Assembly: GCA_002197995.1 (NCBI GenBank)
Contig: NGZR01000001.1
Span: 6,076,001-6,140,000, forward strand
DNA from: Gaeumannomyces sp. JS-464
Lineage: Eukaryota; Ascomycota; Sordariomycetes; Magnaporthales; Magnaporthaceae
DNA: 64,000 nt
Reading direction: 5' to 3'
The notes under the pieces are model-generated. The model ran no database searches and was not told the DNA's origin. It saw only the letters and a list, made by a program, of their open reading frames with translations. The position numbers and the translations under genes are program-made. Shown here one piece after another: positions 44,401 through 56,431 of the stretch. Within the stretch, counting starts at the first letter, position 1. Every line of letters starts with the position of its first letter.

Positions 44401-47400
44401 TAAACCACGAAATAAAAATTAAAAAAAAAACGCTAACGGGGTCGAGCTTTTTTTGCTTTAGGGACTTTTATATAGCATATCGCGAAAAAAACTTTTGGTA
44501 TTAAAAACGACGTTTTAAAATTTACTCGATAAAGGATTTATCCGGGCTAGCAGTTCCCCCGCCGGAGTTTTTATTTTATTCGTGCGAAAACCGGGCGGAA
44601 AGTTGCGTTTTTATTGCGATTACCGGAGTTTAAATGCCATTTTACAACCTAACCGGTACTTTTTCCCGCTTATTCCCGATACCTTTCGCAATTTGGCCGG
44701 CGCTCGCTGGTTAACTAAGGTAAATATAGTATAAGCCTTTTAAAAAATCCGGGTTAAAAAAGGCTATAAATATATAACCGCTTTCCGCACCCGATACGGC
44801 TTATTTAAATAAACGGTTACCTTTTTCGGCTTTTTAAAAGCCTTAGCCACATTTTAAAAGTATATTAATACTATTTTAAAAGATTTTTTAAACGAGTTTT
44901 GTTTGGCATATTTGGACGATATCGTAATATATACGCAAAGCTCGCGGTTAAATCACTTTTTAAAATGCGGAAAATATTTAAACGTTTTTAAAATTATAAT
45001 TTGCATTTTAACCCCGATAAATCACAATTCGCGGAAAAAAAAATTAAATATTTAGGATTTATTATAAAAACCGGCGTAAAAGTAAGCCCCGATTTCGAAA
45101 AAATGGAAGCCGTTTAACGTTAAAAGCCTTTTTATACGATAAAAAAAGTCCGTAGTTTTTTGGAATTTTTAAACTTTTATTAAGTTTTTATTCCCGGTTT
45201 TTTAAAAGCGGCCGCATCGCTAACAAAAGCTAATAAAAAAAGGAATGCCTTTTTATTAAACGGAAAAACATTAATCCGCTTTCGAAAGCTTAAAGTATTT
45301 GTTTTTATCCGTTAATATGCTTGCGAAATAGGACTTAAACGCGTTTACGTTTTAAAAACGGATTGCAACGGGTTTGTTTTAAAAAGCACGTTAATGCAAA
45401 AAAAACGGGGAAAAACGCCCGGTAAAATTCCATTCCCGCAAATTAAAGCCCGCAAAGCGCAACTATTTTATCCACGATAAAAAAATGCTAGCTATGGTTA
45501 ATAGTTTAAAGCATTGGGACGCGGAGCTTCGCAATTATAATAGCTTTACCATTTTTACGAATTATAAAAACTTAAAGTACTTTATAAAATCCTAGCGCTT
45601 ATCGGAGCGGCAAGCGCGTTAAGCAAAGGTATTAGCCAAATATAACTTTAGGTTATAATACCGCCCAAATAAGGAAAACGTAATGGCAAACGTTTTATTA
45701 CGGAAGGAATTAAACCGCTCGAAAGGGGACGAAAAATACGAAGCTAAGAAAATGCAGCTATTGCTTAAAAACTCCTTTACTCGGGTGCGAGCGATCCAAA
45801 TTCTTAATAACGGTTTCGCGCTTAAAAAAAGGGGAACCCCGACGAAATCCCGGACGACGTTTAGTAATTGGAAAACCCGGATTTGCGCGAGCTATTCGAA
45901 AATACGGTAAGGTAAAATAATATGTACAAATTTATATACCGCTTTATAAAACGCGATAAGCGTTTTTTAAATTTAATTTTAAATTTAAAAATGCAAAAAG
46001 CAAAATGCCGCATTAATAACGAAAGTAAGCTAAAGTTTAAAAATAAGCTTTAAATGTTAAAAGCTTTTTTTATTACGGAAGTAATAATAGCGGCGGTAGG
46101 AATAAAAAACGATTTACGGGATAAGCTTTAAAACGTGCTAATTTAAAAAATACATAACGTTTTCGTCGTAAGCTATCCAGGTTAAAACGGTACTACGCAC
46201 GCCGTAGCGAAAGATTTTTATTAGCTTTTAATACACCGTAATATTAAACGTTTCGTTCGCAATTATAACGTTTATAATCGTAGTAAAATTTAAAAGGATT
46301 TAAAGTAAAGCTTTTTATAATTTTTGCTTTTTTTAACCGGTTTTATAAACATTTGCAAATGGATTTTATAATAAACCTTTTTTTAACAAACGGAAATACC
46401 GCTTTATAAGTAATTACCGATAAATTATTAAAAAAGGTTATCCTAAAAGCGATGCCGTTTATACGAGCCGAAAAATGCGCAAACCGCTTTATAATTTGCT
46501 TCGTTCGTTTTTACGGCTAGCCCGTTTTAATTATTTCGAATAAAAAATTAAATTAAATTAGTAATTTTTGGCAGCATTTTTACTAACGTTTAAAAATTAA
46601 ACAGCTTTTAAATATAGCTTACCACTTTTAAACGGACGGCAATACGAAACGCGGAAATTAAAAGGTGCAAATCGCGTTAAAAGTTTATATTAATTACTAC
46701 TAATCGAATTAAAACTAATAGCTCCTCGCAATTTAGCTCGCGTTTAACTCCCGTTTTTACGCAATTATCGGCATATCCCCGTTTTTTGCCAACCACGAAT
46801 ATAAACCCTCGTTTGTTTTAACTAGTAAAAAAAGCACTTTTAAGTTTAAAAAAAGCGCATTAATAGCGAAAGCCGGAAAGTATATAAAAACATTGGCTTA
46901 AATTATAAATATATGCCAAATAGCCATAATTGCAGCAATTTAGCAAACTAAAAGGTATGCGAATTAAAAAAGGCGGCCGGCGAAATAATATAAGCTAAAA
47001 AATAAAATGTGGCTGGATTTAAACAACTTTTTTCCTTTTGCTTAAAAAAAAAACTTAACTAATTACGCGTTAAAATTACGGTAATTAAAATAATAAAACC
47101 TAACGTGGTAAAAATGGAAAGCTTATTTATTAAAGCGTATTACCATTTTAATATGGACAAAATACGCCGAGCGAGCGAAAATCCCGTTTTTAAGTAAATA
47201 ATAGCCGATTTTCAATTATCGGCCGTATTGGTTAACGAAAAGTGGGAATAGTTAATAAACCGTATCAACGAAACCCGCATTATAAACAAAAGGCGAAGTA
47301 AAATTAAAAAAGTTTATATTTGGTAAAAGGGGCATGTAATGTTTACCTGGACTTTTTTTAAGCTTTTCGCAAAAAACGAAGCGTTAAACCGCTATAAAAA

Positions 47401-47555
47401 GAAATACGAAAACGTTATAACGAACGATAGTAATTCCGAAATGCAAACGGTAAAACGAAAGCGTAATAAGCCGAGGAAAACGCAAAAAAAAGGAAAATTC
47501 CGCAACGCTAATGCTATATATATCGATTAATATAACTCCCGTTAACGGGGAAACC
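44400..47555 (+). pseudogene. Gypsy-7 RT, RNase H, integrase and acidic C-terminus
   Basis: RT is plain near 44550-45000: LAGARWFTKVN, AFRTRYGLF, KDFLNEFCLAYLDDIVIYTQ. YLDD is intact, unlike the Gypsy-4 family. RNase H lies near 45270-45600 and integrase near 46330-46790. The C-terminal part, about 47120-47550, has KYENVITNDSNSEMQTVKRK. No clear chromodomain could be read. The frame closes near 47550. Confidence 0.8.
47538..47549. terminator. Palindrome CCCGTTAACGGG after Gypsy-7 pol
   Basis: A perfect 12-bp palindrome at the pol stop, paired with a second one 26 bp further on. It lies between convergent frames (pol on plus, acidic ORF on minus). The terminator role is inferred from position only. 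Confidence 0.4.
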
Positions 47556-47574
47556 GCAAATTCCAAAGTTGATT

Positions 47575-47592
47575 CCGCGTTTTAAAACGCGG
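47575..47592. terminator. Perfect 18-bp palindrome CCGCGTTTTAAAACGCGG
   Basis: Symmetric about 47583/47584, in the short gap between convergent pol and the antisense ORF. It could act on both strands as a transcription stop, or bind a dimeric protein. Confidence 0.45.
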
Positions 47593-47617
47593 CTAAATTA
47601 CCAATTTAAAATCCCTT

Positions 47618-48016
47618 TTATTTACTTTTTTCCTTATTTTTTTTATCTTTTTTATCCGCTTTTTCGCTTTTCGCACCGTTATTATCGTTACTTTTTTCGT
47701 TTTCCGCATTATTATTATCGTTACCTTTTTCGTCGCTCGCGTTATATAAATCGCTAAAATTCGAATCGTTAACGATTAAAAGTGTAATAGCGTTTTTACC
47801 AATGCGCGGAAACGCCGTAATAGTACGGCTAAAGCTAAAAAACTCGAGGCGAAAATAGGTGCTAATATCGATAATAAAGTCGGATTTCGCACTAAAGCGA
47901 GCGGGCGAGCCGACGCCCGACCCGAAGGAGGGCGAACCGCGAAGCGCGTTTTGCAAACGATTTATAACGGATATGGTGGCAGCGAGCAAAAGCGTGGTCG
48001 AAAACCGAGCGGGCAT
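47618..48016 (-). CDS. Antisense ORF after Gypsy-7, 132 aa, acidic low-complexity tail
   Basis: An uninterrupted frame from ATG 48016 to 47618 opposite to Gypsy-7. Residues 1-85 are neutral to basic with hydrophobic segments (VINRLQNALRGSPSFGSGVG, then FFSFSRTITAFP). Residues 86-132 are a D/N/E/K/S tail with the repeat motif NENE/DNN (NDNNNAENEKSNDNNGAKSE), which would be strongly acidic if N and K derive from D and E by G-to-A change. The plus-strand translation of the tail is implausible (Y, F and R only), which favours this strand. No family recognised. Compare 14059-14409. Confidence 0.5.
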   Translation of the reverse strand: MPARFSTTLLLAATISVINRLQNALRGSPSFGSGVGSPARFSAKSDFIIDISTYFRLEFFSFSRTITAFPRIGKNAITLLIVNDSNFSDLYNASDEKGNDNNNAENEKSNDNNGAKSEKADKKDKKNKEKSK

Positions 48017-48019
48017 AAA

Positions 48020-49268
48020 AGGAAAAGGCTAAAATTTAAAGCTAGGTTTAAATCGCGTCGTACGCGAGCGTTTAAAAAAGGAGCGTAAAGTTAAATTCGT
48101 AATACTATCGTTAATGCGGGACCGTTTAAACGATAAGGTAACAAGCGGCAAACCGAACCGATCGCTTTTAAATTTGGTAACGTAAACCACGCGTTCGAAA
48201 GCGGCGATGCGTTATTCGTACGCGGCGTTAAAAACGAAGTGGCCTAATAAAGTAATAATTATAACGCGATTAAAAAAAGTTAGTAAACGCATTTATAATA
48301 GCGGAAAATTATCCCCGGGAAATTTACGGCACCATTTTACAAGCGGTTTTTAAGCGTTTTATATTGCGCTAAACAACGTAAGCAATGTTAAAAAGCTTAA
48401 AAACTTTTTCGGCATTTTTGCTAAGCGACGCGAACTTTTAATCGGTATATAGTTAAATAACGACGGGAAAAACGGCGGTGCATTTGCGGTTAGCGAGGTT
48501 ATACTCGTAATACGCGGTGCGTTTAAAACCAAACTGCGAATAATAAAGCTAATTTCGCGAAATGCAACGAAAGCAACGGTCGGCGCGCTCGACGCCGCGT
48601 AAAAGGGGAGCGACGGTAAAAATAGCGGGCTATTCGTCCTTTAACGTAAAAAACGACGAGCTCGAATCGAAACTTTAAATGCGGGAATAAGCGACGGATT
48701 AAACGGAATCCGCGAGGAGGATAAAGGTAAAAAGCTTACCATAGCGGCAAAAAAGCGGGTAAAAGTAAATCGTAAAACGAAAACAGTTAAAAGGTGGAAA
48801 TTAATTAAAAGCGACGAAAGCGGGCAAGCGGCCGCGTAAACGATTGCGGTCGCGCGCGCGAAGGAAAAAAAACTTATTACTAATGCGCGATAAATGGAGG
48901 CAAAGCAAGCGATTAAGCAAGCTAAAAAAAGGTTAGCGAAGGTAAAGTAATAGGCGGGGGTAAAAGCGTTAAGTACCGCGTTAATCGCAGGTGGTGGTGT
49001 TAAAAAAAGGGAAGTAGGGAATTGGATCGCGTGTAAAAGCGCGGGCAACGCCGTGGGCAAAATCGGTAAAAGCGTTAACTTAATTAGGAAAGCGGTTAAC
49101 GCGGTGGGTGCGGCCCCACTTTTATGCGGGCGGGTGGGGGCCGAGTTGTTAAAAGGTCGGTTTTTATTAGTGCAATTACGAGCTTCGGCCCGTAGCTGGT
49201 GGCTTACCGGAACGCGCTATATTAACGCATTAATTACGCTACCAATATATAACCGGATCCGCTTTTAA
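48020..49268 (+). other. Low-stop plus-strand frame of unknown origin
   Basis: A plus-strand frame with few stops reads as helical, Ala/Lys/Glu-rich text: QAIKQAKKRLAKVK, then AGVKALSTALIAGGGVKKRE, GNWIACKSAGNAVGKIGKSV, ending NRIRF at 49268. G+C is higher than in the surroundings. The opposite strand also has an open frame (48641-49060), but it is less protein-like. It may be part of Gypsy-7 or of a further decayed element. Nothing identifies it. Confidence 0.3.
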
Positions 49269-49309
49269 ATTTGCGAAGCAGCTTTTTTTATTTTTTAGCT
49301 TTCGTAATT

Positions 49310-50160
49310 TGTTAATTTACTAAGGTTTTTATAAGCGTGCACTACGTTGTAAAACCTTTATATAAAGCTTAAAATTCGTCGAATAGTAGCTTTTATAGCC
49401 TTTAGTATTAATAAACGATAAAACCCTTTTTATACTATATATGTTTATTAAAAATGCTAAATCCATTTTAGGCCGAGCTCGTTCGTAGTTTACCCGTTAG
49501 CATTCGTTAAAATAACTTAATCGCGTAAAAGGTCGGTTTTTAAATACCAATTGGCTAAATAGTATTACTTTTTAACAATAATAAAAAAGAAGAAATCGTT
49601 TAGCCGCAATAGTTAACTTTTTAATAACCGTAATTTATTCCCGGTTGTTAAGTTAAATTAGCTTTGTTTTGCTACAGCTTTTCGATATTGTAATAATTAT
49701 AACGGCGGCGATTATACTTAATAAAAAAGCCGGTTTCGTTAAAATTGTAAATGTTTTTACTTTAAATGCTATATTTGTTTTATAATATTCCGTATAAAGT
49801 TGAATAAGCAAAAACGAGTTTAAAATTTCGCATTTAGCTTTTAATAGTTGTAATTTTCGAATTTAACGCGTACCGAGCTTTGCGCGGCGTTTAACGAAGT
49901 TCGCGACCCAGTTTTTGCCGACGGCGTTCGCGTCGCGTTTAGTAAACAATCGATTAGCTATATTTTTAATACCAAAAGGTTAAGGAGGGAATGCTCGCAA
50001 ATCCAGCTTAAATATGTATTTAATAAGCACTTTTTTTCGAATTCCGTTAATTTCCGTAATTTGGGCATAATGCGCGTTAAGCAGGTTAGCCGTGCTTTTA
50101 ACACCGTTAATATCGTTTTCGCGACCGAGTAGATTTTTTGCAACTTTTCGTATGCTTAAT
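49310..50160 (-). pseudogene. pogo-2 transposase fragment
   Basis: N-terminal helix-turn-helix text at 49958-50143 (KLRKLTEFEKKCLLNTYL) corresponds to NFRKLTKSEKEALIKYIFKL in pogo-1. IYNFNETGFF, the first catalytic-aspartate motif with D changed to N, lies near 49730-49760. Segments down to 49370 match the pogo-1 region around the second aspartate. The C-terminal third is absent. Confidence 0.75.
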
Positions 50161-50323
50161 TTTAAGTTAAATTGTAAAGCTTAAAAGGTAAACATTACCC
50201 GGCTTTCGTCGTTTCCCGTCGATATTATTATTGGTGGAAAAATTGGTCGCGAAAAAAAAAGTATCGCGTAATCGCGTGTTATAACCCACTCGTTTATATA
50301 GCCCACTTACTTGCAAACCACGT
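49310..50323 (-). mobile_element. pogo-2: truncated Fot1/pogo-type DNA transposon
   Basis: The right end is intact: ...CACTTACTTGCAAACCACGT with flanking TA (50324-50325), matching the pogo-1 inverted repeat. The minus strand encodes the DNA-binding N-terminus and the first catalytic region. The left end is missing; similarity to pogo-1 fades near 49310. It interrupts Gypsy-3 at the sequence AATAGCTATA, conserved in Gypsy-2 near 13220. Confidence 0.8.
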
Positions 50324-52717
50324 TATAGCTATTTTTAAACCTTTTTTAAATGTGTGTAAAAACGCCGTAATTTGCCCTTTTTCGCTTATTACCGATGCTT
50401 TTATTATATATGTGCTTTTTAACACGAGGTTAATATTAAATCCTAATAATAACCGGTTTAAATTAAAACCCGTTACGGTTAAATCCCGATTATTTAGCGC
50501 TAATTGGTAAACGTTTAAATGAAAAGCTTAATTTTTTTAAGAAAAAACGATAAAATAGCGCAAATAATGTTATATTTTTTAATTCGTCCGTTTATACCTT
50601 CGTTCGTTTATAAGTGAAAGGCTATTAATAAAAGTTGGTTAATATTAATTTAAAAGCATAGTTTTAATTAAAAATCCCCGACCTAATTCGAGCTTTTATT
50701 AAAAATAATTTAATTGGGAAAGCTTCGAAACATTTACCATATATTTTAAAACCGTATTGCATATTTTTTTTAGCACTTATAATATGCATTGCTTTAAATT
50801 GGACGTATTTTTAATAACTTATTCGTAATTACTATTAAATATTTCTGGTTTTTTTTATTTACCGGTAATTCCGTTATAAAATCGATAAAAAATGGTTTTC
50901 CAATATTAGTTCGGTACGAAAAAAAAGCGTAAAAAGCTTTATTTCGCTAGCTTTTAAAAGCCGGGACTTTTAGCAAATGTCGCAATTGCGTATAAAGCGC
51001 GCCACGTTTCGTAATATCCCCTTTTAATAATAATTACGGCATAATATTTTAAACGTATTATTTTTGCCCGCGTATTTTACGATTAACGATACGTACACTT
51101 TTTATTATATATTATGGTTATTAATGGTTTTTACGCTAATAATTATAAGCGTTTTTATATTATAAAGCTTTTTACGCCTTAATAAAATAATTTATAATTT
51201 GTGCTTTTATATCGGCGGCGGGTAAAAACCTTCGTACGTTTGCTATTATTATATTAAGTTTTACTAAGTAGCTATGGTTTCGGCGTAGCGCTTTTTTTAA
51301 AAATTCCGCGATATTTATTTCGCGAAAAAGCTATATGCCTTTTAGTAAAATACCGAAGTTAAAACGAACGTTTATCGTTTTTAACGCTATATTTTTTAAG
51401 GTTCGTATCGGGGTTAAAGTTATCGTAAAGTAAGTTAAGCAAAGCATTATCGTTTTGCAAAGTTTTATTAACTCGTTTTGCTTTTTTCGCAATAAAGCGT
51501 TTAAAAAAGTAGCATATTTTTTAACCTATATTGCAAATTGTAATTAAACTTGCATAAGGTTTTTACTTAACGCATTTATCGTTCGAAAATTTTCCGTAAT
51601 TTAAAAAAGTATTTTAAAGCTTTATAGTTTATTTAAATTAGGAATAGCTTTCGTACGTTGCGAAGTTTTAATTTTTATGCTTTAATGCAAACGATTACGG
51701 CTAATAACTTTTTATCGTAAATAATGTAATTCTGTTAGCTATTTTTTAATTTAACTAAATGAAACGCAATTAAACGCTAAATCCCATTTTTACCTAATTG
51801 GGAAAAAAACCTTTAAATGCCGCGCTTAAGCAATTTACTTTAACTTTATGTTTAAATTAAGGTTTTATTACGCTAATACCGGAGTTTATATAAAACCTAA
51901 TTTAAGCTTTTCGAATACCGCATTAACTTATTTAATTTAATAAAACGGGATTCCCTTTTTGTTAACGCTATTAATAATGCAATTAAATCGAAATATTTAT
52001 CGATAAAATTTCGGTAAAAGTTAGCGAATTTTAAAAAGCCTCGAAAACTTTTAAGTTTTTTAAGCGCTTTTTATTTTTAAATAACGCGACCTTTTTCCGG
52101 GTTCGTTTAAATTCTTTTATTTGCTTTAATAATAAAGCCGAAGTATTTAACTTTTTATATCGCGAATTCGCTTTTTTCCAAATCCAAATTTAACCCGGCT
52201 TTTCGCAACCTTTGGAACATTTTTTAAACTTTGCTTATATGGTTTTTTCGCGACCCCAAGGAAAAAATTAACACGTCGTTTAAATATACCGATATGTAAT
52301 CGTTTAAAATATCTTTTAATACGCCGTTAATATAACGTTAAAAAGTAACCGAAGCGCTTATTAACCCGAATAAGCACATTAGCTATTCGAATAAACCGAA
52401 CCGTATGCGAAAAGCTATTAAATGTTCGTTTTTTTTTACTATTCGTATTTTAAAATGCGGTTTAAACGTTAACTTTAGTAAATTATTTCGCTTTGGCTAA
52501 AAAACAAAGCGTTTTTTTTATTAATAAAAGTAAATACCGATTTTATAACGTAATCGCGTTAAATATTTTATAATTTACGCATAAACGTTAATTACTCGTC
52601 GGCCTTTTTACTATTAGCATTAGCGTTACCGCCGGTAAAAAGCTAGCTTAAATCCACCTTTTATCCATTAAATTTATAATTTATCGGCGCAATTTTAAAA
52701 GTTAATTTTAAAATATA
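50324..52717 (-). pseudogene. Gypsy-3 integrase, RNase H and RT
   Basis: Matches Gypsy-2 in reverse: the integrase core around 50400-50920 and finger near 50960-51010, RNase H near 51700-51950, and RT near 52180-52640. The YxDD region near 52280-52300 reads DDYISVYLNDVLIF, better preserved than in Gypsy-2. Confidence 0.75.
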
Positions 52718-52760
52718 ACGTGGTTTATAAACGAATGGCGTACATAAGCGAATAGCGCGT
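52718..52760 (+). repeat. pogo-1 left terminal inverted repeat
   Basis: About 43 bp. Its complement lies at 54533-54575. The arms differ mainly by transitions. It contains tandem TAAGCGAAT-like subrepeats (TAAACGAATGGCG and TAAGCGAATAGCG) that may be transposase binding sites. Confidence 0.85.
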
Positions 52761-52887
52761 TTTTAATCGCGACTCGCGTTTTTTACTTCCAATTTTAATT
52801 TTTTAACAACCACAAATAACGTCGACATTTAGCAAAGCTAAAATTGCTTTTGCTATACGGGCAATCCAATTTAATCCAACGTTAAGT

Positions 52888-54470
52888 ATGCGTTCGGTAG
52901 CTAAAATTTACGACGTTCCCGAAACCACGATGCGTCGCCGACGCGTTGGCCAATTTGTTCGACGCGATAATATGCCAAATTTTCGGAAATTAACGAAATC
53001 CGAAAAGGAGGCGCTTATTAAATATATATTTAAGTTGGATTCCTTCGCATTTCCTCCCCGGCCTTTTAGTGTTAAAAATATAGCCAACCGATTGCTCGCC
53101 GAACGCGACGCGCGCGTCGTTAGCAAAAACTAGGTTGCGAACTTCGTTAAACGCCGCGTAAAGCTCGGTACGCGCTGGATTCGAAAGTACAACTACCAAA
53201 AAGCCAAATGCGAAAATCCTAAGCTCGTTTTTACGTAATTTAACCTTATACGGAACATTATAACTAAATATAAAAATTTAAATAACGACATTTATAATTT
53301 CGACGAAACCGGCTTTTTTATAGGCATAATCGCCGCCGTTATAATTATTATAATATCGGAAAGCCGTAGTAAAGCAAAACTGGTTTAACTTAGCAATCGA
53401 AAATGGGTTATAGTTATTTAAAAAGTTAATTATTGCGGCTAAACGATCCCCTTTTTTTATCGTTAAAAGGCAATACTATTTGGCTAATTGGTATTCGGAA
53501 ACCGATTTTCCACGCGATTAGGTTATTTTAACGAATTTTAACGGGTGGATTACGAACGAGCTCGGTTTAAAATGGATTCGGCATTTCGATAAACACATTG
53601 TAACTCGCAAAAAAGGGTCCCATCGTTTATTAATGCTAAACGGTTATAAAAACTACTATTCGACGAATTTCGAGCTTTATTGCCAAAAACAAACATTATT
53701 ACGCTTTGCATGCTTTCGCATTCGTTTTACTTCTTTTAACCGCTTAACGTTAAATGTTTTAGCCCGTTAAAAAAGGCGTACGGTTAACAAATTAAAAACC
53801 TAATAAAGTTACACGTTAATTACGTAATTAAAGTTAAGTTCCTTTCGGCGTTTAAAACGGCATTTTTTAACTTTATAACCGAAAAAAACATCCGAAAAGG
53901 CTTTCGAAAAGCTAGTTTTGCTTTATTTAATCCGGATTCGGTTTTGGAAAAGCTGGATATAAGGTTACGGATTTTAACTCCCCCGAAAAAGCTTTTAAAC
54001 AACGCCGAACTTTAAACTTTTAAAACGCTTTAAACAGCTAAAAACGTAATTTCGCAATCCGAACGTATTAAAACTCGGATTTCCAATTACCGAAGCAGCT
54101 TTTCGTTACTTATGCTATCGGTTATAAACCAATTAACGAAAAAGGCTAAAGCAATTATGCATTAAGTTAACCTTTTAAAAAAAAGTGCTTTAAACTACGA
54201 AAAACGAACGAAACGCTAAGCAAACGCCGGAAAGCTAAAATAACACGTGTTTAACAAAAAAGGTTATATATTATCGAAAAAGTACGAAATGTTTTAAACT
54301 AAAAGGAGCTAAATAAGCAGTTATAGCAAAAAATGCGCGATTACAAAGGTTAAAAAAGGAAGGCGACGACAACTTGTTAGCGAAATGGCACTTGCGGCAA
54401 AACCGGACATAATGCGCGCATTTGTTAAAAAAAAAGTAAAAACGTTCGATATATATAATTCCGAGTAGTT
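52888..54470 (+). pseudogene. pogo-1 transposase (HTH, CENP-B-type DNA binding, DDE)
   Basis: Cuts and pastes the element at TA sites. An 81-codon open frame at 52888-53133 holds the Psq-like HTH (SVAKIYDVPETTMRRRR) and the start of the CENP-B-type domain (FRKLTKSEKEALIKYIF, NIANRLLAERDARVVSKN). DDE follows: NFDETGFFIG near 53300-53330 (first D), DYERARFKMDSAFR near 53550, and RLLMLNGYKNYYS near 53625-53665, where the second catalytic D is N. The C-terminus is basic. TAA/TAG stops occur. An earlier start than 52888 is possible. Confidence 0.85.
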
Positions 54471-54532
54471 TAAATAAATTGCTGGCATTTTCGGGTTAGC
54501 ATTCGTGTTAATTAATTAAAAATCGGGTGTGG

Positions 54533-54575
54533 GTGCGCCATTCGCTTATATGCGCTACTCGCTTATAAACCACGT
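54533..54575 (+). repeat. pogo-1 right terminal inverted repeat
   Basis: Ends CGCTTATAAACCACGT, then TA. Pairs with 52718-52760. Confidence 0.85.
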
Positions 54576-56431
54576 TATTATAAATTAGCTTTAAAATAAC
54601 TCCGGTTTATTTCCGTTATTATTTGTTTTTAACCGAATGTAATAATTTAAATTTCTTTAGTAAAAAGGTAAAACCAATGCTTTGCTTTTATTAAAAAAAT
54701 CCGCGAAATCCCGCAATTTCGGAAATAATTTAAACGTAATTAGTTTTTATTCCGTAATTATTACTATCGTTTATAAAATTTATATCATTTTTTTAATAAC
54801 GTAGCGGTAAATTCGTAGCTTTAAGCTAGGTTTTAACGCTATTTTCGGCATATTATTGCAAAAACGTTACTAATTACTAATATTAATTATTTACCGCTTT
54901 TTGGTTAAGCGTATAATTTTTAAACCATTATACTTTATATTACTTTTATTTGGAAAAAGCTACCCGCCGCGACCAATTTTACGCGGTTATGCTTTATTTA
55001 TAATAATCCCAAAATAACATCTTTAAATATTCCCGGGATAATATAAAATAAAGCAAAAAATACCTAACCGTTTAAATCCATTTTGCATTTAGCAATTTAG
55101 CTAATTGCTAACGGTATGCGTTTTAGGATTATATTAAATTAACGCGGTATTTAAAGCTATAAACGCTTAACCCCAATTTTTACCGCGAAGTTTTCGCTTA
55201 TCGCCGCATAATATTTGCAATCGAAATCCACTTATACGTTTACAAATTTAACGGAATTAAATAATGTTAATACTAAAAATGGGGGGCTATTTATATTACG
55301 TTTAATTTCTTTTAACTCGTTTTTCCATTTTTTAATGTATAACTTTCCGGTTATTAATTTATTCCGTTATTACGGCGCTTTTTTTTAACTAAAGCTCGTA
55401 TTAAAAGCTACTCGTTTCCTATATTAATACCCGCCGTCGTTACTTTTAATACCGTAATAGGTTTAAAGCGAATCGCGTTTCGGTAACGATAAGCCCGTTT
55501 TTCGTATTCCTAACTGCCATAATTTAAGTACGCCCCGGTTTTACGCCGTTAGTGGAACACTTTTTAAAAAACCTAAAGTGCTTTAAGTTTACGTACCTTT
55601 TAGCTTTCGCTTTTCCTTAAACTAATATTTACTACGTTTATGCCCGTTATAAGTAAATCCCCCGATTTGTTCGTAACGTAAAGTACGGTATAAGAAATTA
55701 GCGTTTTTTTATTTAGCTTATTATCCATATTAATTATTTTTAAAGCTTAAGCGATGCGTTTATACGTATTAACCATTCCGCTATATAAGGATTATTATTT
55801 TTCGCTCGAAATTGCGGCTAGTCGGATTTTATTTAAAATGCGTAAACAAAAGTAATTAATTTTAATTTCGTTTATTTATATAATGCCCCCGGCTACGGCT
55901 AATAATATTTCGAATTTCGTAATAAAAGCGGCGAACGTTTAGCCCGGCTCCATTTTAACCACTTTTAATTTTAACAAAGTTTTAGCTTTTTTGTATGGAT
56001 TGTTAAAAATGGTAGCGAAATGGTTAAAAAATTGCAATAGGTTGTAAATGCTATAAAGGCTTTCGGTTTCGTAATACGAGCGTACCACTTCCTAAATAAC
56101 CGGGGTAAAAAAAGCCCAAATATATTCGTAATAATCGCGTATATTACCAATAAATTTCACGTTTTAGGTTATTTTATATTCGAATGCGTTTCGCTACGCG
56201 TCGAAGCCCTATTCGTCGCCGTTGTATAACGGGGGGTTTTTAAGTGGTTTTCGTTTGGAAAACGTAATTAAAACGCTTGCGAATTTAAGTTAAGCGTTTT
56301 GTATTTCGATAATGCGGTTTTATTCGTTACGTTGCTCGACGAATACCGCGTTAACGTCGGTTTGGAATTTAGCCAGCTTTTTTTCGGATACGGCCAAACG
56401 TGCTTATAGCTCCGCGATAGTGGCTGTTAGG
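54576..56431 (-). pseudogene. Gypsy-3 protease and gag
   Basis: Minus-strand match to Gypsy-2: the protease region near 55140-55250 and the gag body near 55400-56300, with the coiled-coil segment near 56300-56430 ending at the LINE-2 tail. The gag start, about 80 bp further in Gypsy-2, is absent. Confidence 0.75.

Larger units (their letters stand above)
34651..47555 (+). mobile_element. Gypsy-7: Ty3/gypsy element split by Gypsy-6
   Basis: Plus-strand segments 34651-35401 and 42857 to about 47555 are one element once Gypsy-6 and its AATAT duplication are removed. The left edge is the LINE-1 5' end, so the 5' LTR and leader are missing or lie left of LINE-1, a possibility I could not test. 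No 3' LTR was found. The RT and protease-region sequence differ from the other families here. Less stop-ridden than Gypsy-4 (a 149-codon open frame at 43860-44309). Confidence 0.75.
52718..54575 (+). mobile_element. pogo-1: full-length Fot1/pogo-type transposon, 1858 bp
   Basis: Terminal inverted repeats ACGTGGTTTATAAACGAATG at the left and its near-complement CGCTTATAAACCACGT at the right. TA flanks both ends (52716-52717 and 54576-54577). Deleting the element and one TA restores Gypsy-3 text collinear with Gypsy-2 near 10800-10840. It encodes a Tc1/mariner-superfamily transposase on plus. Confidence 0.92.
50324..56431 (-). mobile_element. Gypsy-3: Gypsy-2-family element, interrupted and lacking both LTRs
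   Basis: Minus-strand segments 50324-52717 and 54576-56431 align with Gypsy-2 from integrase (near 13220 of Gypsy-2) back to the gag coiled coil (near 8980). It is cut on the right by LINE-2 and on the left by pogo-2, beyond which the expected chromodomain region and LTR do not resume. Heavily RIP-mutated. Confidence 0.85.
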
